DNA of 7,814 nucleotides, from the NCBI GenBank assembly GCA_947484535.1, contig CANKPO010000053.1:1-7814 (forward strand). Reading direction: 5' to 3'. Each line of letters starts with the position of its first letter. The stretch's first letter is position 1. The stretch comes from Caulobacteraceae bacterium (GTDB lineage Bacteria; Pseudomonadota; Alphaproteobacteria; Caulobacterales; Caulobacteraceae). The position numbers and the translations under genes were made by a program. Shown here one piece after another: positions 1 to 7,183 of this stretch. Under the pieces are notes generated by a model, which did no database searches, was not told the origin of the DNA, and saw only the letters and a program-made list of their open reading frames with translations.

Positions 1-228
1 GCCGGGGAAATGCAGGTCGGGACGCGGCGTTGATAGGTCATTGCCCGCGCGCCTGCTAAAGGCCAGAAACTCGGCGGTCATGACCGCGCAGACCGTATGG
101 AGCCCCAGATCATCGGGTCCGGTTTCGCAGCAGCCATTGCGGAAAAATCCGGTCAGGGGCGCGTTGGAACAGAGCAAAAGCTCTTGCCCTAAAACGTTCA
201 GTGCGGTCTCGTCATAACGGGTGGTCAT
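1..228 (-). CDS. DUF2237 family protein, N-terminal part (runs off left edge)
   Basis: The reverse strand from the ATG at 228 is open to the window edge and gives 76 residues. It begins MTTRYDETALNVLGQELLLC and continues with an LTGFFRNGCCETGPDDLG segment, then HTVCAVMTAEFLAFS and GNDLSTPRP. That cysteine-rich run (NVLG, the C-x(8)-GFFRxGCC type spacing, HTVCAVMT, GNDLSTP) is the hallmark of the DUF2237 family, small cytoplasmic bacterial proteins of about 120 residues with no established function. The start fits because family members begin just ahead of NVLG. Only a weak G-rich ribosome site (GGGG, 229-234 region) precedes it. The gene diverges from the CitE-type gene at 305, with 76 bp between the two starts, so both promoters must lie there. 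About one third of the protein is missing. Confidence 0.85.
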   Translation of the reverse strand, partial: MTTRYDETALNVLGQELLLCSNAPLTGFFRNGCCETGPDDLGLHTVCAVMTAEFLAFSRRAGNDLSTPRPDLHFPG

Positions 229-304
229 GGCCCCATCTTAGAGGCTAAGAGGCGTCTGACAAATGCCTGATCGTGCCGTTATTCGACTTAAGGGAACCTG
301 ATCC

Positions 305-1183
305 GTGACCAAGACCGCCAAGCCGCGCCGCAGCGCCCTCTATATGCCCGCCTCCAATGCCAAGGCCATCGACAAGGCCCGCAATCTGCCTTGCGATGTG
401 GTGATCTTGGATCTCGAAGATGCGGTGGCGCCGGACTCTAAGGCTTTGGCCCGTGAGCAGGCGGTGGCAGCGGTTAAGGCGGGGGGCTTTGGTCGGCGCG
501 AGCTGGTCATTCGCTGTAATGGCTTGGACACCCCTTGGGGGGCGGAGGATCTGGCAGCGGCGGCAGCAGCTGGTCCGGACGCTATCTTGGTTCCGAAGGT
601 CAATGATGCCGCCGATGTCGCGGCCTATAATGCGGCCATCGCGGCGGCCCCAGCCTCGACCCAGCTTTGGGCCATGATCGAGACCTGCCGGTGCCTGTTT
701 AACCTGCCCCAGATTGCTGAGGCCAGCACCTCCAGCCGTATGACCACCTGGGTCATGGGCACCAATGATCTGGCCAAGGAGATGCGCGCCCGTCAGACGC
801 CCGACCGCGCGCCCTTCCATGCGGCCCTGTCCCTGTCGGTTGCAGCAGCCCGTCTCTATGGCCTGACCATCTTGGACGGGGTCTATAATGATATCGACAA
901 TGAAGAGGGCCTGAGCGCCATCTGCGAGCAAGGCGTTGATTTTGGCTTTGACGGCAAGACCCTGATCCACCCCAAGCAGGTTGAGATCTGCAACTCTATC
1001 TTTTCGCCGTCCGAGGCGGAGGTCGCCTGGGCCAAGGCCGTCATCGCTGCCTTCGCCCTGCCAGAAAATCAGGGCAAGGGCGCGATCCGCGTCGAGGGCC
1101 GTATGGCGGAGCTGTTGCATCTGGTGCAGGCCGAGAGCCTTGTCGCCGTGGCGGCCGCGATCGCCGAAGCGGCAGCCGCCTAG
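305..1183 (+). CDS. mcl2: CitE-like CoA-ester enzyme, probable (3S)-malyl-CoA thioesterase
   Basis: A 292-aa cytoplasmic protein of the HpcH/HpaI aldolase / citrate lyase beta superfamily. Visible motifs are RSALYMPASN (residues 9-18, the CoA-binding N-terminus), DLEDAV (36-41), VIRCNG with Arg70, MIET with Glu126 (expected Mg2+ ligand), GTNDL with Asp155 (second metal ligand), LDGVYND (190-196) and GFDGKTLIHPKQ (214-225). The GTG start at 305 is chosen because AGGGAA at 291-296 sits 8 nt upstream and the family motif begins at residue 9. The length and N-terminus fit the short CitE paralogue, (3S)-malyl-CoA thioesterase (Mcl2), better than the roughly 318-aa Mcl1 lyase, whose N-terminus reads differently. 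Mcl2 releases malate and CoA from malyl-CoA. Nearby mch and mdh support this. CitE-like proteins are hard to split by eye, so a lyase or another thioesterase specificity remains possible. Confidence 0.8.
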   Translation: MTKTAKPRRSALYMPASNAKAIDKARNLPCDVVILDLEDAVAPDSKALAREQAVAAVKAGGFGRRELVIRCNGLDTPWGAEDLAAAAAAGPDAILVPKVNDAADVAAYNAAIAAAPASTQLWAMIETCRCLFNLPQIAEASTSSRMTTWVMGTNDLAKEMRARQTPDRAPFHAALSLSVAAARLYGLTILDGVYNDIDNEEGLSAICEQGVDFGFDGKTLIHPKQVEICNSIFSPSEAEVAWAKAVIAAFALPENQGKGAIRVEGRMAELLHLVQAESLVAVAAAIAEAAAA

Positions 1184-1185
1184 CC

Positions 1186-1704
1186 ATGATGCGTCGCTGG
1201 GCGGCAACAGTCCTAACGGGTGTGGCGCTGGTCGCCATGCCTGTGGTCCTTTGCGCCCAGCCCGTCCAGGCCGAGCCTGATCCGGCACCCGTCACCATCG
1301 ATCAGGTGGGCCGGACCCCCGGCGGACCCTTGACGCCTCAGGAGGAGGCTTTCGACCGACAGCTTCGCCAGTCCTATTCGGTGGTGGATCAGATGCAGGG
1401 TCCGCTCGAGGGGGCTTGGCGGCTTTGGACGGCCGATGGCCAGCCCCTTTATGGCTTTCAGTTGGCGGACCTACCCAAGGGCGGGGTTGAGGGGGCTTGG
1501 CGCGATCTTCGCCGTCAATCAGCTCTTGGCGGCTCTGGGTTCATCGCCGAGATCTATCGGGATGAGGATAGCTTGCGGATGAATTTCTATGAGCGTGATG
1601 GCGAGGCGGCGACCGAGATCGTTCTGACGCCGTCAGGTCCTGGCCAATGGTCTGGCAACCTGTGGGATGATAGTCGCAAGATCCCCGTGACTATGAAGCG
1701 CTGA
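1186..1704 (+). CDS. small exported protein of unknown function
   Basis: A 172-aa protein I do not recognise. It opens with a clear Sec signal peptide: MMRR, a hydrophobic stretch at about residues 6-23, and a likely cleavage after PVQA at residue 29 (mature EPDP...). The mature part, about 143 residues, is rich in Trp, Gly and Asp, has no transmembrane segment, and contains two GAW repeats: GAWRLW near residue 77 and GAWRDL near 103. The alternation of GAWRLWTADGQPLYGFQL, SGFIAEIYRDE, LRMNFYERDG and IVLTPSGPGQWSGNLWDD looks like beta strands and turns, perhaps a small beta-barrel such as the protease-inhibitor or lipocalin-like folds; that is inference. The start lies 2 nt after the mcl2 stop with no good ribosome site, so it is probably translated by coupling to mcl2. 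The 3' end overlaps the HIT gene on the other strand by 14 bp. Confidence 0.75.
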   Translation: MMRRWAATVLTGVALVAMPVVLCAQPVQAEPDPAPVTIDQVGRTPGGPLTPQEEAFDRQLRQSYSVVDQMQGPLEGAWRLWTADGQPLYGFQLADLPKGGVEGAWRDLRRQSALGGSGFIAEIYRDEDSLRMNFYERDGEAATEIVLTPSGPGQWSGNLWDDSRKIPVTMKR

Positions 1705-2134
1705 AAAATCCGGCCTCTTCAAAGACGGCGAGGGCTGCGGCGCGGGCCTTCTCAATTAGATCAGGGCTATAGGGTGCGGCAGGGCTATGGCCCCAGACCG
1801 GACCGGGCCAAGCCGCATCATCGCTGCGGCGGCTGACCACATGAACATGGAGCTGGGCGGTGACATTGCCCAAGGCCCCGACATTGAGCTTCTCAGTCGG
1901 CAGACCGATGGCGTCGCTGATCGCGCGGACCGCTTGGCTGGCCAAGACAATCTCTTCCATCAAGACCAGACGCTCGGCCATCGACAGGTCTTCAAGCTCG
2001 TTCATGTCCGCGCGGCGCGGGATCAGCACGATCCAGCCATAACGGGCATCCAACTGCAGGCGCACCTCGCAAAGGGTCAGGTCGCAGAGCAGGTCAGAGG
2101 TCGCGTCAAAGGCCGGATCAAGCACGAAGGTCAT
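1691..2134 (-). CDS. HIT domain protein (histidine triad nucleotide hydrolase family)
   Basis: A 147-aa cytoplasmic protein. The ATG at 2134 is preferred over a TTG at 2149 because the purine run GAGAGAG (2141-2147) lies 6 nt upstream of it. The HIT fold is shown by the N-terminal strand region (LQLDARYGWIVLIPRR, residues 26-41), a helical middle (MAERLVLMEEIVLASQAV) and the signature TAQLHVHVVSRR (92-103) preceded by KLNVGALGN. HIT proteins hydrolyse or transfer nucleotidyl groups from dinucleoside polyphosphates, AMP-amidates or AMP-lysine, with the middle His as nucleophile. Here that would be His96, with His98 as the third triad position; the first position is Gln94. A Trp-rich C-terminal tail (WPGPVWGHSPAAPYS) resembles alphaproteobacterial members. 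It follows mch on the same strand with a 91-nt gap, so it may be co-transcribed. The substrate is unknown. Confidence 0.88.
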   Translation of the reverse strand: MTFVLDPAFDATSDLLCDLTLCEVRLQLDARYGWIVLIPRRADMNELEDLSMAERLVLMEEIVLASQAVRAISDAIGLPTEKLNVGALGNVTAQLHVHVVSRRSDDAAWPGPVWGHSPAAPYSPDLIEKARAAALAVFEEAGFFSAS

Positions 2135-2140
2135 CGGAAT

Positions 2141-2147
2141 CTCTCTC
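2141..2147 (-). promoter_or_regulatory. Shine-Dalgarno of the HIT gene
   Basis: GAGAGAG on the minus strand, 6 nt before the ATG at 2134. It decides the start against the in-frame TTG five codons upstream. Confidence 0.6.
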
Positions 2148-2225
2148 AAAGCGCTGCAAACCTATCTCGGATCGCAGCCGCGTTCGCAATCGCTTTAAGT
2201 CGAATTTTCGCTGTTGCTGAAGGAA

Positions 2226-3281
2226 TTAGCGTCTGCGCGGCACCGCTGCCCAATAATCGAAATCCAAAATGACTTCAGCGGGATATCTTCCCTCGCTATC
2301 CTTATCCGGGAAGTCGCTACAGGGCCGGTCCTTGGTGGCCACGAGACGCAGGCGCAGAGCACCCAGATCGCTACGGCCCGCGATCTCAGCCCGGTCGAGC
2401 ACCTCGCTCCAGGCAAAGACGGTGGCGCCGGCAAAATAGGGGTTCACGTGCCGACCGCCATTGATTCCAAGGATCAGACCGGCATTTTCCAACCCATTGA
2501 AGGACAGGGCCTTGGCGGTTGAGATAACAACGCCGCCATAGACGAGGCGCCGACCCGTCGGGTCCTTGGCGCGCTCATACTGGTTAAAGTGGACCTTGGC
2601 CGTGTTTTGATAGAGGCGCGTGGCCATCTGGTGCTCGGCCTCTTCGATGGCCATGCCGTCGACATGGTCGATCTTCTCGCCAATCTCATAGTCCTCAAAG
2701 GCGTGGGCCGAGCCTGCCAGGGCAAAATCATACTGGGCAAAGGACAGGCCCGCCGGGATCACCAGATCGGATGCAGAGACGCAGGTGGGCAGGGCAGGGA
2801 CCGCCTCTTGCGCGATCGGGGCGGCCTCCTCGCGCTTGCGCACCATCACCCAACGCACATAGGTCAGCACCGCTGTACCATGCTGGTTGATGCCGGTGGT
2901 GCGCACATAGACCACGCCGGTCTTGCGGTTGGAGTTTTCTTTTAAGCCAATGACCTCAGAGCTGGACGAGACCGTATCACCCGCATGGACAGGGGCAAGG
3001 AACCGGCCATCGGCATAGCCCAGATTGGCCACGGCATTGAGCGACACATCCGGCACGGTCTTGCCGAACACCATGTGGAAGACGATCAGAGGATCGACCG
3101 GGCTTTGGCCAAGGCCGCAGCTCTGGGCAAAGCTATCGGCGCTAAAGAGGGCAAAGCGCGGGCCATAGAGGGCGGTATAGAGCGCGACATCCCCCGCCGT
3201 GATCGTGCGCGGCGTCGCGTGGGCCAGAACCTCACCTAGACGGAAATCTTCGAAATAGCGGCCGGGGTTGGTCTTGGACAT
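2226..3281 (-). CDS. mch: mesaconyl-CoA hydratase (beta-methylmalyl-CoA dehydratase), tandem MaoC-like
   Basis: A 351-aa cytoplasmic enzyme that reversibly hydrates mesaconyl-C1-CoA to beta-methylmalyl-CoA in the ethylmalonyl-CoA pathway. It matches my memory of Rhodobacter sphaeroides Mch almost throughout: KTNPGRYFEDFRLGE (3-17), HATPRTITAGDVALYTALYG (21-40), FGKTVPDVSLNAVANLGYADG (72-92), KTGVVYV, YVRWVMVRKR, then the second half with YEIGEKIDHVDGMAIEEAEH and RLYQNTAKVHFN (222-233). Two hot-dog domains lie at about 5-150 and 195-345, joined by a Pro/Ala-rich linker. Asn226 and His231 in the second domain are the likely active-site pair, by analogy with MaoC hydratases. Further conserved blocks are LVYGGVVIS, SFNGLENA and ATKDRPC. 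The ATG at 3281 is chosen over a TTG at 3296 because GAGG (3288-3291) precedes it. It diverges from mdh and precedes the HIT gene. The length is normal for the family. Confidence 0.92.
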   Translation of the reverse strand: MSKTNPGRYFEDFRLGEVLAHATPRTITAGDVALYTALYGPRFALFSADSFAQSCGLGQSPVDPLIVFHMVFGKTVPDVSLNAVANLGYADGRFLAPVHAGDTVSSSSEVIGLKENSNRKTGVVYVRTTGINQHGTAVLTYVRWVMVRKREEAAPIAQEAVPALPTCVSASDLVIPAGLSFAQYDFALAGSAHAFEDYEIGEKIDHVDGMAIEEAEHQMATRLYQNTAKVHFNQYERAKDPTGRRLVYGGVVISTAKALSFNGLENAGLILGINGGRHVNPYFAGATVFAWSEVLDRAEIAGRSDLGALRLRLVATKDRPCSDFPDKDSEGRYPAEVILDFDYWAAVPRRR

Positions 3282-3287
3282 GGTGCG

Positions 3288-3291
3288 CCTC
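3288..3291 (-). promoter_or_regulatory. Shine-Dalgarno of mch
   Basis: GAGG on the minus strand, 6 nt before the ATG at 3281. It favours this start, which also matches the known N-terminus of the family (MSKTNPG), over the TTG at 3296. Confidence 0.6.
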
Positions 3292-3314
3292 GTCAATGTT
3301 CGGACAGCTTTTAA

Positions 3315-4394
<1,080 letters not shown>

Positions 4395-4418
4395 GGGCTC
4401 TTGATCATCCTATGATAG

Positions 4419-4453
4419 AGGCCGCCGGAGCGATCTGGCGGCCTTTTTCTTTT
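4419..4453 (+). terminator. intrinsic terminator of mdh
   Basis: A perfect 8-bp GC-rich stem, AGGCCGCC (4419-4426) with GGCGGCCT (4437-4444), a 10-nt loop, then TTTTTCTTTT running to 4453. It begins 25 nt after the mdh stop and ends just before the ribosome site of the next gene, so mdh is probably transcribed mostly alone. Confidence 0.88.
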
Positions 4454-4466
4454 GCGGAGCCTTGCG

Positions 4467-5012
4467 ATGATCAGCAGCGATCTTGGACCCACCCTGGTTA
4501 CCGAGCGCCTGATCCTTCGTCCCCCTGTGGCCGAGGATTTCGAACCCTGTGCCCAACTGATGGCCGATGAGGCCACCGCCCGCTATATTGGCGGCGTGCA
4601 ACCGCGCGCCGTGTCTTGGCGCGGCTTTATCGGCATCGCCGGGGCCTGGTCCATGCAGGGCTTCTCGTTCTTTACGGTGGTGGAAAAGGCGACAGGCCTG
4701 TGGGTTGGCCGCGTTGGACCTTGGCAGCCGGAGGGTTGGCCGGGAACAGAGGTCGGCTGGAGCCTCGGCGCTGCCTTCCACGGCAAGGGCTACGCCACCG
4801 AAGCGGCGACAGCGGCCATCGACTGGGCCTTTGACCATCTGGGCTGGACCGAGGTCATCCACTGTATCGATCCGGCCAATCACCCCTCTCAGGCCGTGGC
4901 CGCCCGCTTGGGCTCAACCCTCCTGCGCCAAGACCTGATGCCACCCCCCATCGAAATCCCCATCGACATCTGGGGCCAGAGCCGGGAGCAGTGGCGGGCG
5001 AGGAGGGGCTGA
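4467..5012 (+). CDS. GNAT family N-acetyltransferase (RimJ/RimL-like)
   Basis: A 181-aa cytoplasmic acetyltransferase. The ATG at 4467 is chosen because GGAG (4456-4459) is 7 nt upstream; an in-frame TTG at 4452 lies inside the terminator tail of mdh. The N-terminus TLVTERLILRPPVAEDFE is the typical opening of the RimJ/RimL (Acetyltransf_3) group. The acetyl-CoA pyrophosphate loop is seen in FHGKGYATEA (104-113), preceded by EVGWSLG, and the C-terminal motif in NHPSQAVAARLGS (138-150). The unusual Trp- and Pro-rich centre (VGRVGPWQPEGWPGTEVGW) is shared by many members. The acceptor (ribosomal protein N-terminus, small amine or antibiotic) cannot be told from sequence. The stop overlaps the next gene's ATG by one base, so the two are translationally coupled. 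Confidence 0.88.
   Translation: MISSDLGPTLVTERLILRPPVAEDFEPCAQLMADEATARYIGGVQPRAVSWRGFIGIAGAWSMQGFSFFTVVEKATGLWVGRVGPWQPEGWPGTEVGWSLGAAFHGKGYATEAATAAIDWAFDHLGWTEVIHCIDPANHPSQAVAARLGSTLLRQDLMPPPIEIPIDIWGQSREQWRARRG
5001..5008 (+). promoter_or_regulatory. Shine-Dalgarno of the HAD gene, inside the GNAT coding end
   Basis: AGGAGGGG ends 3 nt before the ATG at 5012 (5 nt counted from the AGGAGG core). It is the strongest ribosome site in the window and selects this ATG over an in-frame GTG at 4991. Confidence 0.75.
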
Positions 5013-5668
5013 TGTTTCAACCGATTGAGTTGGTGATCTTTGACAGTGACGGCGTCCTTGTCGACAGTGAGCCTATCGCCAACCGGGTCATGGCCGAGGC
5101 GGCCACGGCGGCTGGGGCGCCGATGGACCTTCAGGAGGCTATGGAGCTATTTCGTGGCCGCAAGATCGCGTTCTGTGTTGCGGAGATCGAGCGCCGGTCG
5201 GGCCGGGTTTTGGGGGATGGCTTCATCGCGGAGGTACGCCGCGCTACGGCCCTAGCCTTTGATCAGGAGCTTAAGGCCGTCGAGGGCGTCCATGAGGCGC
5301 TCGGCCTGATCCGCCAGCCCTATTGCGTCGCCTCCAATGGTCCGCTGGAAAAGCTGTCCCACACGCTTGGCCTGACCGGTCTTTATCCGCGCTTCGAGGG
5401 GCGCATCTTTAGCGCCTATGAGGTCGGTCACTGGAAGCCTGACCCGGGCCTGTTCCTGCACGCGGCACGGACCCTTGGCACAGACCCCGCCCGATGCATT
5501 GTTGTTGAAGATTCTATCTCTGGCGTGACGGCAGCCAAGGCGGCGGGGATGCGGGTTCTCGGCTATGCGGGCGAAGGGCCTCACGCTGCGACGGCTTTGC
5601 GCGATGCTGGGGCTGAGGTCTTTGACCATATGCGCGATTTACCTCGCCTCTTGGCGCAATCGGTTTGA
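5012..5668 (+). CDS. HAD superfamily hydrolase, subfamily IA (sugar-phosphate phosphatase-like)
   Basis: A 218-aa cytoplasmic phosphatase. The four HAD motifs are all present: DSDGVLVDSE (Asp11 nucleophile, Asp13 acid/base), VASNG with Ser108, HWKPDP with Lys142, and VVEDSISG with Glu166 and Asp167 for Mg2+. An alpha-helical cap sits between motifs I and II (about 20-85). The run RIFSAYEVGHWKPDPGLFLHAA resembles E. coli YieH, a 6-phosphogluconate phosphatase, and related beta-phosphoglucomutase-like enzymes. The substrate is therefore probably a small phosphosugar, but HAD specificity is not readable from motifs. The ATG overlaps the GNAT stop (TGATG) and is preceded by AGGAGGGG. A 60-nt gap separates it from the PhoD-like gene, which could belong to the same transcript. 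Confidence 0.88.
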   Translation: MFQPIELVIFDSDGVLVDSEPIANRVMAEAATAAGAPMDLQEAMELFRGRKIAFCVAEIERRSGRVLGDGFIAEVRRATALAFDQELKAVEGVHEALGLIRQPYCVASNGPLEKLSHTLGLTGLYPRFEGRIFSAYEVGHWKPDPGLFLHAARTLGTDPARCIVVEDSISGVTAAKAAGMRVLGYAGEGPHAATALRDAGAEVFDHMRDLPRLLAQSV

Positions 5669-5728
5669 CGTCACAGCCCAGTCATAGATCATCGGCACAA
5701 TAGACCTGTCCGTTCCTAGAGGTGTTCC

Positions 5729-6802
5729 ATGATCCGTGCCCTTGGCCTTGTGGCCCTTCTGTCTCTGGCCCATCCCGCCCAGGCGCAAGAGATCGTCAAA
5801 CGCCCTGTGGCGGCCAAGATGTTGGGCTCTGATTCGGTCCTAACCCGCATCGCTTTCGGCTCCTGCATGAAGGAGACTTGGCCGGTTCCGGCTCTTCGCG
5901 GGGTGCTGGCCTCAAGGCCAGACCTGTTCTTGGCCTTGGGCGATAATGTCTATGGCGATGATCCTGCGGTTGATCCGAGCTTGCCTATCTTGACCAAGGC
6001 CTATCGCGATCTGGCCACCAATGCCGATTTTGCCGCCCTTAACAAAAGCGTGCCGATCTTGGCCACGTGGGACGATCATGACTATGGGGCCAATGATGCT
6101 GGGGTGAACTATAGCGGCAAGGCCCGGGCCGAGGCCCTGTTTGACGGCTTTTGGGGCGAAGGCGCTCTTGGCCAAGACCATCCTGGCATCTATGGCGCGC
6201 GGATCTTTGGCCCCAAGGGCCAGAGGGTCCAGATCATCATGCTCGATAGCCGTTCCTTCCGCAGCGACTTGAAAGATACGGATCAGCGCGGCGCCAAGGG
6301 CAAGGAACGTTATGTGCCCGACGAGGATGGCACCAAGACCATGCTGGGCGAGGTCCAGTGGGCTTGGCTGGCCGAGCAGCTGAAACAGCCCGCCGACCTG
6401 CGCCTGATCGTTTCGTCGGTGCAGGTACTGGCCGATGGGCATGGCTATGAGGCGTGGCACACCTTGCCGCAGGAAAGGGCACGGCTCTTTCGTACGATCA
6501 ATCAGGCGGGGGCCAAGGGGGTGGTGATGGTGTCGGGTGATCGGCACATGGCCGCGCTCTATCGCCAGTCGGGGCTGGTGGACTATCCGATGGTCGAGCT
6601 AACGGCCTCGGCGCTCAACCGCACCATTAGGCCGACCAATGACGAGATGAGCAGCCAGCAGATCGGCCCGGCCTATGCCCTCAACAATTCGGGCCTGATG
6701 GAGATCGATTGGGCCGGCAAATCCTTGCGTCTGTCGATCCGCAATGAAGAGGGCACCGAGGTTCAAGGCCTTAGCGTTCCTTTCGCCCAGATCGGCCTCT
6801 AG
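5729..6802 (+). CDS. PhoD-like exported alkaline phosphatase / phosphodiesterase
   Basis: A 357-aa metallophosphoesterase with a Sec signal peptide (MIRALGLVALLSLAHPAQA, cleavage after residue 19; no twin Arg), so it acts in the periplasm or outside. The PhoD-type core is visible as RIAFGSCM (40-47), LALGDNVYGDD (68-78), ATWDDHDYGAND (112-123), IMLDSRSFRSD (170-180), EVQWAWLAEQL (208-218) and VSGDRHM (268-274). The Asp, Asn and His residues in these blocks would bind the metal centre. Members of this group lack the long N-terminal domain of Bacillus PhoD, and many are called alkaline phosphatase D family protein; they cleave phosphomono- or diesters, substrate unknown here. AGAGG (5718-5722) lies 6 nt before the ATG. 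The preceding HAD gene is co-oriented. I see no PHO box, so phosphate control cannot be argued. Confidence 0.9.
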   Translation: MIRALGLVALLSLAHPAQAQEIVKRPVAAKMLGSDSVLTRIAFGSCMKETWPVPALRGVLASRPDLFLALGDNVYGDDPAVDPSLPILTKAYRDLATNADFAALNKSVPILATWDDHDYGANDAGVNYSGKARAEALFDGFWGEGALGQDHPGIYGARIFGPKGQRVQIIMLDSRSFRSDLKDTDQRGAKGKERYVPDEDGTKTMLGEVQWAWLAEQLKQPADLRLIVSSVQVLADGHGYEAWHTLPQERARLFRTINQAGAKGVVMVSGDRHMAALYRQSGLVDYPMVELTASALNRTIRPTNDEMSSQQIGPAYALNNSGLMEIDWAGKSLRLSIRNEEGTEVQGLSVPFAQIGL

Positions 6803-6857
6803 CCAAGGGGGCGGGTCGGCTCCATAGTCCCCTCCAATGGTGCAGCAGGATGAGATC

Positions 6858-7028
6858 ATGACCAAGCCCAGCAAGACCCGCCTGACCGACCTCAAGGGTA
6901 AGGACGTCAAGCCCGCCGCTTTCTTGCCACCAACGCCTAAGGTCAGCCGCCGCAAACCCGGCAAGGTCATGACCCCTGAAGAACGCGCCGCCTTCCTGGC
7001 CAGCCGCCCGGACCTGAAGGCGGATTAG
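6858..7028 (+). CDS. small basic protein of unknown function (56 aa)
   Basis: A 56-aa protein that I do not recognise. The ATG at 6858 is chosen because AGGA (6847-6850) lies 7 nt upstream; an in-frame ATG at 6837 has no ribosome site. The protein is rich in Lys, Arg and Pro (TRLTDLKGKDVKPAAF, LPPTPKVSRRKPGKVM) and ends in a short predicted amphipathic helix, TPEERAAFLASRPDLKAD. It has no signal peptide and no Cys. It looks largely disordered and could bind nucleic acid or a partner protein; that is inference. Codon use keeps the high-GC third-position pattern of its neighbours, which supports real coding. It stands 55 nt after the PhoD-like stop and just before a repeat-rich non-coding region. 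Confidence 0.65.
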   Translation: MTKPSKTRLTDLKGKDVKPAAFLPPTPKVSRRKPGKVMTPEERAAFLASRPDLKAD

Positions 7029-7034
7029 GGCTGA

Positions 7035-7135
7035 CCCCCTACCCCGGCTTCGCCGGTACTTCCCCCAGAGGGGGAAGATTTACAGGTCTTAGATCTTCCC
7101 CCTTTGGGGGAAGTGGCGCGTAGCGCCGAAGGGGG
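7035..7135. repeat. composite palindromic repeat, two related copies in inverted orientation
   Basis: Copy 1 (7035-7077) reads CCCCCT, a small hairpin CCGGC-TTC-GCCGG (7044-7056), then an 8-bp hairpin CTTCCCCC-AGA-GGGGGAAG (7059-7077). Copy 2 (7095-7135), read on the other strand, has the same order: CCCCCT, a hairpin GGCGC-TAC-GCGCC, then CTTCCCCC-AAA-GGGGGAAG. The small hairpin differs in sequence but keeps its shape and place. The pair is separated by 17 nt and can also fold as one large cruciform, since GGGGGAAGAT and ATCTTCCCCC flank the centre. A run of six T (7141-7146) follows 5 nt after the outer stem, so plus-strand transcripts of the small gene may end here. It resembles mobile palindromic repeats scattered between genes in alphaproteobacteria. 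Confidence 0.75.
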
Positions 7136-7183
7136 CCTTGTTTTTTCCGCGTCATTGCCCGCGCAGCGCCCCCCACATCCGTG

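Noticed and set aside
1252..1257. Cys23 of the exported protein as a lipoprotein attachment site
   Set aside because: The preceding residues are VVL, with Leu at -1, which does not fit a lipobox; the VQA cleavage site is better.
245..1288. Long minus-strand open frame (347 codons) opposite mcl2
   Set aside because: It is the antisense shadow of a clearly conserved gene; the translation is low-complexity Gly/Arg/Asp with no family motifs.
1787..2272. Plus-strand open frame opposite the HIT gene
   Set aside because: The HIT protein on the other strand has the full family signature; this frame has none and no ribosome site.
5666..5673. Perfect 8-bp palindrome TGACGTCA at the HAD stop codon
   Set aside because: Too short to be significant, partly fixed by the stop codon, and no second site nearby.
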